DNA of 64,000 nt from Neocallimastix lanati (nom. inval.) (GCA_016946835.1 JACVTC010000012.1:1233501-1297500), one strand, 5' to 3'. Counted from the stretch's first letter, positions 20,655 to 33,939 are shown. The notes: a model not told the origin generated them from the sequence alone. Numbers and translations: made by a program.

Positions 20655-21032
20655 TAAAATAAAGAAAAAATTTAAAATAAAAGAAATTGGAGATGTTGAT
20701 TTCGTGATAGAAATAAAATTTATAAAATATGAAAATGTGTATATATTAAACCAAAATAGAGATTTAATTGATTTATTAGATAAGTATGATATTTTAGAAA
20801 TAACATCTTTAAGGAACATAAGACCTTTAGAAAACAAAAAAATTAAGAAAACAAATAATAGATGAAACATTATATTGGGAGAGCTATATGAAGTATGAAG
20901 TCTTCTATATTTAGTAATATGTGTTTGATCCAATATTATCTTTGCTGTTAGTAAAGCTACTAGGAAATCAAAGGAACCCACAATGAAAGACTGGGAAAAT
21001 GTATGAAGGATATTTAGATACTGAAAAGGTAC

Positions 21033-21074
<42 letters not shown>

Positions 21075-21560
21075 TCAAGAAAAGAATCAATAGAAGCATT
21101 GGTTAATGCGAATTATGCTGGAGATGAAGAAACTAGAAGATCCACTACCAGTTTCATTATATATATGGGAGAGACACCTAAGAGTTGATGTTCCAAACTC
21201 CAACACTGAGTATCGACATTCACTGCTGAAGCAGAATACTACAGCCTAAACGAATGTTGTAAACAGTGTATCTGTTACTAAAATAAATTAAAAGAATTAG
21301 ATGACAAAATTAGTTATATAAATTTTCAATATCGAAAATAAAGTAACCATATACAATAGTAAAAACAGATCCATCAATCCAAAAACAAAGAGCATAGATA
21401 TCAGATTCTATTATTTAAGAAAATTAATAAATGGGAAATAAATTTAAACTGCACTACGTCAACTCTGAAAGAAATTCCTGAACAATACTCTTATGGATAA
21501 ATTTAGGAAAAGCCTACAATATAAAACTTACGAATTAAACTTGAAACTAAGTTATATTTG
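20556..21560 (+). pseudogene. copia-type RT/RNase H relic
   Basis: Frameshifted plus-strand remains of a Ty1/copia pol 3' region. Recognisable in order: WYVDDILIVG (RT active site, about 20570-20602), a 24-bp poly(A) interruption (20628-20653), then KFKIKEIGDVDFVIEIKF, ILNQNRDLIDLLDKY, IIFAVSKATRKSKEPTMKDW (about 20930-20990), a poly(T) insertion (21032-21067), NYAGDEETRRSTTSF (RNase H start) and FTAEAEYYSLNECCKQ (about 21222-21265). The two homopolymers interrupt otherwise good coding text. No gag, protease or integrase is seen. Confidence 0.8.
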
Positions 21561-22560
21561 AGGGAAAATGTTAGAAAGAAATCATCAAATAATAATATTA
21601 TTCATAAAGTAATGTTCATAAAATTAATATAAATTGTATATTTAAGATATAAATTGCATTAATTTATAACTAAAAGTATTTATGTATTAAGTAATATAAT
21701 AAAATTAAAATATAAAAGGAATACCATTATAACTTAAAAAACAATATGTATAAATGATAATAAAATATATATATAAAATCTATAATATTAAAGAATTTTA
21801 CATTATTGTGTCTAAAATTTTAATAATTATTGAAACTAATCAATAAATTAAAATTTAAATTAACATAAACTTTTATTTATTTTGATTTAATATATATATT
21901 ACTTATACAATTGTTAATTCTGAAAGTTTATTTAAATAATTACTACTGTGTATATTATAAAAAATGTTAAAAAAAACTTTTTTTTACATAGTTTTTTTTG
22001 GTTTTATATTAATTTGTGGCTTTAATTCAACATATAAATATATATGTATTGTATATTTAATAAATTTGATTGTTTAATTTTTTTTATTTTGTAAAAAAAA
22101 AAAGAAATTTTTATAATTAAGAAAATTATATTATTAAAATATATTATATAAATATTTATTCTAATAAATTTCATAAATATATATATATATGTAAAAAGTA
22201 TCAATAAATAAATTAAAAAAAAAAAAAAAATAAGTGATTTATTTAGTTTTGGATTTGGTTTTTAATTTTTTTTTAACAAAATTACTTATAATAATATTTC
22301 TTCAAGAAAAAAAACGATGGGAAACTTTTTTTATTATATATATTATATTATATTATATTGGGAGAGGTCCAAAACGCCAATTTTTTTCACGTGATATATC
22401 AAATTTTGAGGCTTTTTAAATTAATAGTTATATGATACTATTTTGTTGTATTATTAATTTGTAATTTTTTTCTTAAAATTTATTAAGTGAATAATTAAAT
22501 AAATTATAATGGTTAGATAAAAATAAATATTTTTTTACAAAAAAAAAAAATAAAATAAAA
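21561..22560. other. AT-rich intergenic
   Basis: No convincing gene on either strand. 21561-21800 follows directly on the copia relic and could be its 3' LTR (ATGTTAGAAAGAAATCATC at about 21568), but no polypurine tract or second copy supports this. Confidence 0.5.
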
Positions 22561-23520
22561 TATTCAAACAATTAAAAGGTTTAATATATTCAAACAATTA
22601 AAAGGTTTATTTTAAAAAAAAAATATTAATAAAATACTTTAACAATTATATAGATTTATTTATTTAAAAAAAATATTAATAAAATACCTTAACAATTATA
22701 TAGATTTATTTATTTAAAAAAAAATATTAATAAAATACCTTAACAATTATATAGATTTATTTATTTAAAAAAAAATATTAATAAAATACTTTAACAATTA
22801 TATAGATTTATTTATTTAAAAAAAAATATTAATAAAATACCTTAACAATTATATAGATTTATTTATTTAAAAAAAAATATTAATAAAATACTTTAACAAT
22901 TATATAGATTTATTTATTTAAAAAAAAATATTAATAAAATACTTTAACAATTATATAGATTTATTTATTTAAAAAAAAAATATTGATAAAATACTTTAAC
23001 AATTATATAGATTTATTTATTTAAAAAAAAATATTAATAAAATACTTTAACAATTATATAGATTTATTTATTTAAAAAAAATATTAATAAAATACTTTAA
23101 CAATTATATAGATTTATTTATTTAAAAAAAATATTAATAAAATACTTTAACAATTATATAGATTTATTTATTTAAAAAAAATATTAATAAAATACTTTAA
23201 CAATTATATAGATTTATTTATTTAAAAAAATATTAATAAAATACTTTAACAATTATATAGATTTATTTATTTAAAAAAAAAATTAATAAAATACTTTAAC
23301 AATTATATAGATTTATTTATTTAAAAAAAAATATTAATAAAATACTTTAACAATTATATAGATTTATTTATTTAAAAAATATTAATAAAATATTTAAACA
23401 ACTATTAATAAAATACTTTAGCAATTATATAGATTTATTTATTTAAAAAAAATATTAATAAAATACTTTAACAATTATATAGATTTATTTATTTAAAAAA
23501 AAAATTAATAAAATATTTAA
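22560..23520. repeat. minisatellite, about 52-bp unit, some 16 copies
   Basis: Tandem array of a unit built from poly(A) of variable length, TATTAATAAAATACTTTAAC, AATTATATAGATTTATTTATTT. Copies differ mostly in A-run length (5-9) and in TACTTT versus TACCTT. The left end begins with two copies of a shorter ATTCAAACAATTAAAAGGTTTA variant (22562-22607); the right end decays into ATTTAAACAATTATTAATAAAAT variants up to about 23660. The array ends a few hundred bp from the 3' end of the MULE-type transposase. Confidence 0.85.
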
Positions 23521-23987
23521 ACAATTATTAATAAAATTAATTATAAACATTAATAATAAAATATAAAAATATAAAAATATATTATTGATATTAATATAAA
23601 AATATAGGATTATTTATTTTAAAAAAAATATTAATAAAATATTTAAACAATTATTAATAAAATAAATTATAATAATAAAATTATAGAATATTTATTTAAA
23701 CTACATAAATTTTATCAAGAATATAAACATTTTAACTTTTTAATAATTATAAAATTTTAATTAATAAATTTAATTATAAGTTTTTGTATGAAAGAATTTT
23801 AATGATTTTTTCTTTTGGAAATTCCTCTGTCATTTCATAATTATTTATTATTAAATAATATTTATAAAATATTATTTAAATTAGTTAAACATTCAAACCA
23901 CAATTTAGTAAGATCACTTCTATCATATTTAATATTAATTAACTTGGCTTCTTTATTTTTGTATTTTTCAATTAAGATATAATTTCA

Positions 23988-25281
23988 TCAGTTTTTGTTT
24001 TTATTTTTTTTTTTCATTCTCCAAATTCCTTTTATTTTCATTTGGTAATCATAATATGATAAATGTTCCTGTTCTTTTAATTTATTTATTAATTCATAAA
24101 ATTTTGGTTTCATTGGAAATAGTTTATTTAAAGAATTATTGAGTGATTCTGAAGCATTATTGGTTATATGTTCAATATTATTATAATAATTCCAACTTTT
24201 CATATCGTAACCAATTAAATATGTTTCATAAAAATATTCTAAAAATTTTAAAAATTGACAAGAATTTTTTTCAATGGATTTAGTTTTAATTAATGAAAAA
24301 ATATCCATTATGTATTCAGGGTTGATAAATGGTAAGTTTGAAATTCCTTTGTAATAATTAAATATTTTTTCATCATCGTTCACTTCATTACGGCACAATT
24401 CATTTTTTTTAATTTCTAATAAATTTTTATAATGCCAAATACAGTATTTAATATTTATATTAGGAAATATTTTTTTAACTGCTTTGGATATGCCTTTTTC
24501 AAAATCGCAATGTACATTTTTTGGTTCAGTTATAATATTATTATTAGAATTTTGTTTTAATTTATTGAATAACATTTTATATGTTTTTTGCTTTTTATTT
24601 CTTAATATTGCATAAGAAGTAGTATAAAAACTATTCAATTCTTTAACGTAAGTTCTTGTAATAAACACTTGTTGACTAAATTTAGGTGCGATATAAAAAG
24701 TACCATCCACAAATATATCATTATTATATTTCTTAAATAATTTTGCTTGAAAAGGGGATTGAAAAATTACTAAATCAGAATTTTTGAATATCATAAAATC
24801 TTCATTTCGTTCAGTTTTATAATATTCAGATTCATTAGGAATTTCATTAAAAGTTGTTACATTGGATGGTAGTTTTTTATTAATACTTCTTAATATTAGA
24901 GTTTTAACTGAAATATATTCTGGACACGGATATAAATCCCATTTCTTTAGAAATTTCATTATATAGTCTTTTTCGTTTTATATCAAAAGGATTTGAATGT
25001 TTTTTAATTTCATCTTTAATTTTATGTTTCATTACAGATAGGGATACACTATATTCGTTTCCAGGATGATTATGTAAACTCTCATATTTTAAGATTTCTT
25101 TCTCATTATTTAAAATAATAAAAGATTTACATTTATTATTTTTTTTATATTCGGTACATTTATAAACTCTTGAATTATCTTTCCTTGAATGTGAAAAATT
25201 AAATTTATATTGTTTATTAATAATGATTTGTTCTTCTCCTTTATTAGACTCACTTATATAAATAGTTATGTTTTCTTCCAT
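23988..25281 (-). pseudogene. MULE-type transposase with FLYWCH-like finger (frameshifted)
   Basis: Transposase in two overlapping minus-strand frames. 25281-24904 (125 aa) has a FLYWCH-like zinc finger: VYKCTEYKKNNKCKSFI, then YESLHNHPG (C, C and HxH ligands). 24959-23988 (323 aa) carries the MULE domain: VDGTFYIAPKF (first catalytic Asp, residue about 85), VHCDFEKGISKAV (second Asp), YCIWHYKNL and NNASESLNNSLNKLF, containing the likely Glu. The coding text moves to the second frame near 24950 (a one-base change), where ISKEMGFI in one frame parallels LKKWDLYPCPEYIS in the next. The combined length of about 430 aa fits FLYWCH/MULE proteins in fungi and protists. The start at 25281 is a normal ATG preceded by AT-rich sequence. 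Terminal inverted repeats could not be fixed in the AT-rich flanks. A single frameshift suggests recent inactivation or a sequencing error. Confidence 0.8.
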
Positions 25282-25690
25282 TTATAAATTTTAATATATA
25301 GTTTTTAATTATATCTTTTAAATTATTATATTAATTATCTAAATATTATTTTTTAATATTAATTCTGAACAATTAAATATTTAATTTTTTTTAAAAGATA
25401 AAAAGTATTTTAATTATTTCTTTTTCTTTTAATTTTTTTAAAAAAAACAGATACATAAAGTATATATGAAAATATTTTAATTTTTATTATTTAAAAATAA
25501 ATTATTTATTTAATGTATATAAAAAAAATTTAATTATTTATTTATTCTAAATTAATATTAATTATTTTTTTTTAATATATACTAATAAAGAATTTATGAA
25601 TTAATTAATTATTTTATTTATATTATAATCTAATTAAATTATTAACTTTTAAGTCTTTTTAAAACAACAAATATATATAGCATTTTTTAG
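25282..25690. other. AT-rich intergenic
   Basis: A/T sequence upstream of the transposase. No gene or clear repeat unit seen. Confidence 0.5.
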
Positions 25691-26165
25691 CATATAAAGT
25701 AGAACTGGGCTTTCTACTGGTTGTTATGTGGCGGACTTAATAATCAACTGGTATCTATTCTTTATCTGATTTTCCCGATAGGGTTTGGAGAAAGGGTAAA
25801 GGGGTTATAATGGCACAATTTCAGGTAAGTATTAATTCCGCTCCTACCATTATTGGATTGCCACGTATTTAATTTCTATATTTGATCACCCATGGCATCC
25901 TAGTGTAGTTGTATAGCCTATACTGTGAGGGTTACGAGTTCAATTTCTATAGGATAACACGGATGTTATTTGGCAAGACATGTCTACTGGAGCTACCTCT
26001 GCTTAGGAATTTGGAGCGCCGACGTCGAACTGATATAGTATAAGATATATATACCAAAGTATATATGTTCTTTACAAGCCCATATATATAATATGGGATA
26101 GACATGTGAATTCATATGTGTAAAAAACCTATTTATATATCTCTACAAAACGGTTGCTGTAATAT
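25691..26165 (+). mobile_element. GC-richer block with a tRNA-like segment, possible SINE or retroposed RNA
   Basis: Some 470 bp of near-normal base composition inside very AT-rich DNA. At 25901-25912 TAGTGTAGTTGT matches box A (TRGYNNARYNGG) except at its last base, and GAGTTCAATTTC (25936-25947) resembles box B; ATCCTA (25897-25902) pairs with TAGGAT (25950-25955). The spacing between boxes is about 6-8 nt shorter than in a true tRNA and the T stem is poor, so this is a tRNA-derived sequence rather than a tRNA gene. No poly(A) tail or target duplication was found. Unrecognised otherwise. Confidence 0.4.
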
Positions 26166-26890
26166 ATAAATAGTAATTGAAATGTGAACAACAAATTTTA
26201 ATTTTTGAAATTTCAATTTACAGCTATAATTTAAGTCTTATAAAAATATTATTTTGTAATTTTTATTATTACTTAATATTTTATTTATAAATTATATATA
26301 AAATAAAAGGTTTAATTCTATTATTAAGATGTTATAATAACAACTAAAGTTTTAGTTATAATATAAAAAATTAATATTTTAAATAATATTAATTTAAATA
26401 TAAATTTATAAAATAAAATTTTTTAATAATAAAATATAAAAATATTATATTGATATTAATAATAAAATATAAAAATATAAAAATATAAAAATATAAAAAT
26501 ATAATATTAATAGAAAAATATAAAAATATAATATCAATAATAAAATATAAAATATAAAAATATAATATAAATATTAATAATAAAATATAAAAAATAAGGT
26601 TATAAGGAAAATAATTATTTATCATTTTCCTTATAACATGATTGTCAAAAAAAAAAAAAATTATATAAAAATATTTTATTTTTTATTGACCTTTTTAATT
26701 TTTATTTATTTATTTATTTACTTATTTATTTATACATTTATTTCTTTTTTACTTAAAATTATATTAAATTTTATGGCGTAATAATATAAATTTTAAAAGC
26801 CACAAATAAATAGATGGCTTATTAAAATTTCCAAAAAAAAAAATTGGCGAAATGGACCACATTCTATTATATTATTTATTATTATTTTTT
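26166..26890. other. AT-rich intergenic with AAAATAT microsatellite
   Basis: 26420-26600 is a simple repeat of TAAAATATAAAAATATA words; the open frame on the minus strand here is a product of this repeat. No gene seen. Confidence 0.6.
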
Positions 26891-27545
26891 TTATTATTTA
26901 TCATTTAAATTTTTAAAATTGTAGTTATTTGAATTGAAAATAATAATATAAATAATAATATATTTTTTTTTTAAAAATATAATTAAATATTTTATATTAC
27001 TTTGAAACTTAGAATTTATCGAAAAAAAAATATAATATATATATATTTTTATATATATATATATATATATTATATAAGATATATTTTATATTTTTTATTT
27101 ACCTATTATATAATTTAATTTTTATTATATTTAATTCATATTCTTTTGTAATATTATTTATCATTTAAATTTTTAACATTGTAGTTATTTGAATTGAAAA
27201 TAATTTATCGAAAAAAAAATATATATATATTATATAAGATATATTTATATATTTTTTATTTACCTATTATATAATTTAATTTTTATTATATTTAATTCAT
27301 ATTCTTTTGTAATATTATTTATCATTTAAATTTTTAACATTATAGTTATTTGAATTGAAAATAATAATATAAATAATAATATATATTTTTTTTAAAAATA
27401 TAATTAAATATTTTATATTACTTTGAAACTTAGAATTTATCGAAAAAAAAATATATGTATATTATATAAAATATATTTATATATTTTTTATTTACCTATT
27501 ATATAATTTAATTTTTATTATATTTAATTCATATTCTTTTGTAAT
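26890..27545. repeat. AT-rich tandem triplication (160-270 bp units)
   Basis: Three head-to-tail copies beginning TTTATCATTTAAATTTTTAA at about 26897, 27157 and 27317, sharing TGTAGTTATTTGAATTGAAAATAA, TTTATCGAAAAAAAAATAT and TTTACCTATTATATAATTTAA. The middle copy lacks about 100 bp. Confidence 0.8.
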
Positions 27546-27759
27546 ACATAATAGTATAAAATGAGATTTTTTTTTTTTATATTAAATATAAAATATATTT
27601 TTGTATTTAATAAATACCTTTGTAAATTTGACGTTATTTACTTCTTTCGAAATAAATAAGAAAATTAAACAAAAAAAATTTTATTAAGGTGAAATTTATA
27701 AAAATTTATATCATCATTTAATTCTATCGTTTTTTTTAAAAAAGAAAAAAATTTTATAA

Positions 27760-27790
<31 letters not shown>

Positions 27791-28244
27791 TTAAAAAATT
27801 AATATGAATTATTAATCAAAAATTTATATATTATATTCAAATATCATATAATAAAAAGTATATCTTTACAGACGGTTACCAAGAAAATTTATACATATAA
27901 AAATAGTTTTACCAAAAAAAAAAAAAGAAAAAAGAAAAAAAGAAAGAAAAGAAAAAGTCTTAAAAGATATAATAACTATTAAAAATTTTTTAAACCAGAT
28001 AAATATAATTTTTATTAAATTTGTAAACCGGAATAACTTATATTAATTTCACTGATAGGATTTATTTTTATTTATTTTTTTTTTAAAAAAAATATTTATA
28101 TATTAAATAAAAAAAATAAAGCAATAACTAAGTTATAAATTAAGATATTTAACAAAATAATAAAAATTTTGTAATTTTTAAAAATAAAGTCTTGTTTTAT
28201 TTATTAATTAAAAATTGAATTTTAATTAAAAAAAAATTTTTTTT
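27546..28244. other. AT-rich intergenic
   Basis: Homopolymers (poly(A) 27762-27787; purine run about 27915-27957) and no coding text. Confidence 0.55.
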
Positions 28245-29875
28245 TTATTATAAATTAAATATAATAAATAATAAATAATAAATAATAAATAATAAATAAT
28301 AAATAATAAATAATAAATAAATAATAAACAAATAAATAATAAATAATAAATAATAAATAATAAATAATAAATAATAAATAATAAATAATAAATAATAAAT
28401 AATAAATAATAAATAATAAATAATAAATAATAAATAATAAATAATAAATAATAAATAATAAATAATAAATAATAAATAATAAATAATAAATAATAAATAA
28501 CAAACAATAAATAATAAATAAATAATAAACAAATAAATAATAAATAATAAATAAATAATAAACAAATAAATAAATAATAAATAAATAAATAATAAATAAA
28601 TAAATAATAATTAAATAATAAATAATTAAATAATAAATAATAAATAAATAAATAAATAATAAATAATAAATAGTAAATAAATAAATAATAAATAAATAAT
28701 AAACAAACAAATAATAAATGATAAATAATAATAAATGATAAATAAATAAATAAATAAATAATAAATAAATAATAAATAAATAAATAATAAATAATAAATA
28801 ATAAATAATAAGTAATAAATAATAAATAATAAATAATAAATAATTAAATAATAAATAATAAATAATAATAAATAATAAATAATAAATAATAAATAATAAA
28901 TAATAAATAAATAATAAATAGTAAATAAATAAATAAATAAATAATAAATAATAAATAGTAAATAAATAAATAATAAATAATTAAATAATAAATAAATAAA
29001 TAAATAATAAATAATAATAATAAATAAATAAATAATAAATAGTAAATAAATAAATAATAAATAATAATAAATAATAAATAATTAAATAATAAATAATAAA
29101 TAATAATAAATAATAAATAATAAATAATAAATAATAAATAATAAATAATAAATAATAAATAATAAATAATAAATAATAAATAATAAATAATAAATAATAA
29201 ATAATAAATAATAAATAATTGAATAATAAATAATAAATAATAAATAATAAATAATAAATAATAAATAATAAATAGTAAATAAATAAATAATAAATAATAA
29301 TTAAATAATAAATAATTAAATAATAAATAATAAATAATAAATAATATATAATAAATAATAAATAATAAATAATAATTAAATAATAAATAATAAATAATAA
29401 ATAATGAAATGATAAATAATAAATAATAATAAATGATAATAAATAATAATTAAATAATAAATAATTAAATAATAAATAATAAATAATAGAATAATAAATA
29501 AATATTAAATAATAAACAATATATGGTGAATAAAATAAATAATAAATAATAATTAAATAATAAATAATAAATAATAAATAATAAATAATATATAATAAAT
29601 AATAAATAATAAATAATAAATAATAAAAAGAGTATTTATTAATAAATAATGGAATAATAAATAATAAAAAGAGTATTTATTAATAAATAATGGAATAATA
29701 AATAATAAAAAGAGTATTTATTAATAAATAATGGAATAATAAATAATAAAAAGAGTATTTATTAATAAATAATGGAATAATAAATAATAAATAATGGAAT
29801 AATAAATAATAAAAAGAGTATTTATTAATAAATAATGGAATAATAAATAATAGTAAATAATTTAAAAAAAAGAAT
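28245..29875. repeat. 7-bp satellite (AAATAAT)n, 1.6 kb
   Basis: Nearly pure heptamer array with 4-bp (AAAT) slips and AATTAAAT or AATAGTAAAT variants. From about 29625 it changes to a longer higher-order unit of about 60 bp: AAAAAGAGTATTTATTAATAAATAATGGAATAATAAATAAT, repeated about five times to 29850. The same motif in inverse orientation forms the array at 44540-44930. Long minus-strand open frames here are an artefact of the 7-bp period. Confidence 0.95.
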
Positions 29876-32144
29876 ATTAATAAATAAAAAGAAATAAAAA
29901 AAAAAGATTTTTTTCTGACATCATGGATTTGGTCAACCATGGTAATATAAAGAAAAAAAAAACATTAAAATGATTACTACAGATAATAATTATTACATCT
30001 ATATAACATCTATATAACATCTATATACATCTATATACATCTATATACATCTATATATATATAACATATATATATTTTTTCATTGTTAATATCTTAATAA
30101 TTGCAATGATGTTAATAATAAAAAAAAAAAATAAAATAAAATAAAATAAAAAAAAATTTAAAATTAATTAAAAAAAAAAAAATAATAATATTAAAATAAA
30201 TAAATAAAAGTTTATAAACTTTAAATTTAATCAGTTTATTATTTTATTTTATTTTATTTTATTTTTTAAAAATTATTTAATTTTTCTTTAATTATTAAGA
30301 ATTATACCAAAAAAAAAAATCAGAAACAACTTTTTTTTTTTTTTAAACTTTTTTCTTTTTTTTAATTAAATGGACATGTTTAATTATGATTTTAATATTC
30401 TACTTTTTAAGAGTAACATAAAAGTTAGAAGTTATATAAAAAAAATAGAAATTTAAAGGGAGATATATAATATAATTATAATAATTCTTTTCATATTTAC
30501 TGAAAAGATGGTCTTCCTTTTTTTTTTTTTTTTTTTTTTTCACCTAATGAAAAAACGAAGAAGTAAAAAAATTTAAAAAAAAAATAAAAAAAAAAGTTTG
30601 TATCATCCATTTAAAAGATGATACAATGTATTATGTTATGTATACGTAAACCAGTAATGTAGAGTTGAGTAAATTTTTTAAAGATGACTCAACTCTTTTT
30701 TACCAAAAAAAAAAAATTTATTAAATGAATCAGGGATAATTTCACCAGCCAATTGAATTTTAATAAAAATATAAAATAAAATAGAGTTTATCGACTTCTT
30801 AATTCAATTGATTGAAAATTTCCATAAATTAAAATATATTCTATATTATTGTATTTTATTTTATTTAATAAATAATATTATATTTAATTTATTCTATAAT
30901 TAATTAATTAATTAATTACTAATAATTTATTATTATTATTAATTAATTAATTAATTATTTATTATATTATTTATTAAAAATACTCTATTTATTTATTATT
31001 ATTTATTATATTATTTATTATAAATACTCTATTTATTTATTATTATTTATTATATTATTTATTATAAATACTCTATTTATTAATTATTATTTATTATATT
31101 ATTTATTATAAATACTCTATTTATTAATTATTATTTATTATTCAATTTATTATTTATTATTCAATTTATTATTTATTATTCAATTTATTATTTATTATTC
31201 AATTTATTATTTATTATTCAATTTATTATTTATTATTCAATTTATTATTTATTATTTATTATTTATTATTTATTTATTATTTATTTATTCAATTATTTAT
31301 TAATAAATACTGCTTTTATTATTCAATTATTTATTTTTTTATTTCATATTATAGTTTAAATTAATATCCAATTTTTTATTTAATTAATATTATAATATTT
31401 ATATATAAACGTATGATTTTATATATTTATTTCCTTGATTAAAAAAAAAAAAAAAAATCTCAGCCAAAGTTTAATACAAATTTAATTAATCAAAATAAAA
31501 TACTTTATATATAATATGTATAAATAAACTATATTCGTTTCTATTTATATTTATATCAATTTAATTACTTATAAATTATTTATATACTTATTATTTATTT
31601 ATCTATTGATTTAAATAATAAATGGATATACAACTATTTATATAGCTATGTTATATAATATATTATATTATATATTGCTAAATTAATGAGTGAATATTTT
31701 TTTAAATATTTTTATAAAGAAAAAAACAAACAAAAAAAAAAAAAAGTTAAAAACTTGTTATTTTTCATTTTTTTTTTTTTTTTTTTTTTTATTTTGTTAA
31801 TAAAACAATTTATAAATATATTAATAAAATATGGAAATTACATAAAAATAATTCCTATTTTTTAAAGAAAATGAAAAAATTTATGAAGTATAAAATTTAA
31901 TTTATATGATAGATTATATATATATATAAAACATAATAGATATAAATAGATGTATTTATATATATAATATTAAACAACACTTTTATTTAATAATAATATA
32001 TTTATTAAAGATTTCAAAATCAAATTTGAAATTTGTATATTCAGTATTATTTATATAGCTTCAATTTATAATCAAAAAAAAAAAAATAATCAAGAATAAT
32101 TATTTTTATGTAGTAGTGTTATTATCAATTGTAATAATTATAAA
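29876..32144. other. AT-rich intergenic with further microsatellites
   Basis: Contains a 12-13-bp ACATCTATAT array (29995-30055), an ATTAATTA palindrome pair (30896-30960), three or four copies of a TTTATTATTATAAATACTC unit (30960-31135) and TTTATTATTCAA repeats (31136-31310). No gene recognised before the transporter at 32145. The last 100 bp form its AT-rich upstream region. Confidence 0.6.
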
Positions 32145-33763
32145 ATGGTTTCAATTGAATTAAAAAATTTAGATGAAAGTAGTGCAGATATAACTAGTGA
32201 AGATATTAATAATAGTGGAGAAATTAGTAACAGTGGAGATATTACCAGTGAATCAACTTATAATGAAAGTGAAAATGTTTGTGTGAACATAAATACAAAT
32301 ACAGATAAAAAGCAAGATGTAAGAGAATATCATGTAAAAAAAGTTGGTGGAGGAGGTCCAGATGAACCAAAATTTATACCAATGATAATAACAATTATAT
32401 CTTTTTCATTTTTTACCAGTTTAAATGATTGTATTGCAACGATTATGTATTCAGATTTAGTTAAAGATTTTGATAAAGAATTAACAACCATTCAATGGGT
32501 AACTACTGGATTTGTATTAATATTAGCTATTGGTATGGTATTTTCTTCATATATTGCTAAACATTTACATATGCGTACTATCTTTTTCACATCCGTTTCC
32601 CTATTTGTAGGTGGTTCTTTGATTTGTGTACTTGCTAATTCTTTCGTGTTATTATTAATTGGTCGTATTATTCAAGCTTTTGGTACGGCATTATTAAGGC
32701 CACAAATTTCAAATATTATTATTATTATGGCACCAAGAGGTCGTATTGGTTTTTACCATGGTGTAAGTATGGTAATTATTATTACTGGAAGTGCTATTGG
32801 TCCAACACTTTCTGGTTTAATTACTAAATATTTAGGTTGGAGATTTGTTTTTGCCTTTTTAATTCCTATACCTTTAATTAGTGGTATTATTGGGTACTGG
32901 ACTGTTGGTAATATTATAGAACAGGATGATACCAATTTAGATATTCTGTCAGTTATTTTAGCTATTTTGGGTTATGGTGGTATTTCTTATGGTTTAGGTA
33001 GTATTGGTGATTATGGCTTTGGTTCACCTTTAGTCATTTCTACAATTGTTGTAGGTGCCATATCATTAGTCGGATTCTTCTTTTGGGAGTATTACTGTAA
33101 AAATCCTATAGTCTCTCTTAAGGGTTTGGGAAGTTCAGTCTTTATTGTAAATGTATTATTAAGTAATATTGTTAGCTCAAGTCTCGGAGGATGGTTAGCC
33201 ATTTTACCTTTCATCATTCAAAACTACTTAGGAAAAAGTTCCTTCGTTAGTGGATTAGCTTTATTACCGGGTGGTATTGTTAATGCGTTACTAAACATTG
33301 TTGGTGGTAAAATCTATGATCGATATTACTTTAAATATGGTTCAAGTGGTATTTTTTTACTATTAATGGGAAGTATCTTCTTCTTCGTTATGCATGTTAC
33401 CGATCAAATCAAATTATGGGTTATCATTGTAGGCTATATTATTGGTAATGTTGGTGTACCTATCGTTGCATGTCTCTATACCCCCGCCTCTTTAACTTGT
33501 GTTCCTCCTCAATCTACTCCTCATGCGGCTGCTCTCTTCCATTCATTTTATCAACTTTTCTCTGCCTTATATTCAGCCGTTTATATTACTTTATTAAATA
33601 ACTTTGATAGTGTCTCATTTGTCTCAAGTAAAGAACCATTAATTAATGGTGGTGCTGTATGCTTCTTATTTTCCATTGTCATTTTTGGTCTCACTCTAAT
33701 TATTTCTATTCTATGGAGTATTTACTACTTTAAGGATCATGATGTTAAAGGAAATCTTAAGCA

Positions 33764-33767
<4 letters not shown>
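32145..33767 (+). CDS. MFS drug/H+ antiporter, DHA2 (EmrB/QacA-like) family
   Basis: 540-residue multi-pass membrane protein, one exon. A hydrophilic N-terminal tail of about 75 residues (Ser/Asn/Asp/Glu-rich) precedes the membrane core. Core signatures: IATIMYSDLVKDF...TIQWVTTGFVL (TM1-TM2 region), GRIIQAFGTALLRPQ (residues 173-187), the antiporter motif C GSAIGPTLSGLI (215-226) followed by YLGWRFVFAFLIP, and NLDILSVILAILGYGGISYG. Length and density of hydrophobic segments fit a 14-TM DHA2 protein, which exports drugs or other small cations in exchange for protons at the plasma membrane (family knowledge; substrate unknown). The core resembles Firmicutes LmrB/EmrB-type transporters more than typical fungal DHA2 proteins as I recall them, so bacterial origin is a reasonable inference. 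The ATG at 32145 follows an AT-rich leader, and a poly(A) run follows the stop. Confidence 0.93.
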
Positions 33768-33797
<30 letters not shown>

Positions 33798-33939
33798 AAT
33801 TAAAAAAAAAATTAATAATAATAACATAGACAATATAATAAATTTAAAGATGATATAATAATATTTAGTAAAAATATTTTTTATTTAAAAAAAAAGTTAA
33901 TATTCTATATAAATATAGATATATATATATAAAGTAAAG

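Noticed and set aside
20625-20981. 118-aa minus-strand frame
   Set aside because: Antisense to the copia RT relic whose plus-strand motifs are clear.
22560-23520. CRISPR array
   Set aside because: Units are contiguous near-identical 52-mers with no unique spacers; a eukaryotic minisatellite.
26389-26625. 78-aa minus-strand frame (Tyr/Phe/Ile)
   Set aside because: Translation of an AAAATAT microsatellite.
28226-28710. Long overlapping minus-strand open frames rich in Tyr, Leu, Ile, Phe
   Set aside because: They are the translation of the 7-bp satellite, open in all three frames on that strand; no start context or non-repetitive sequence.
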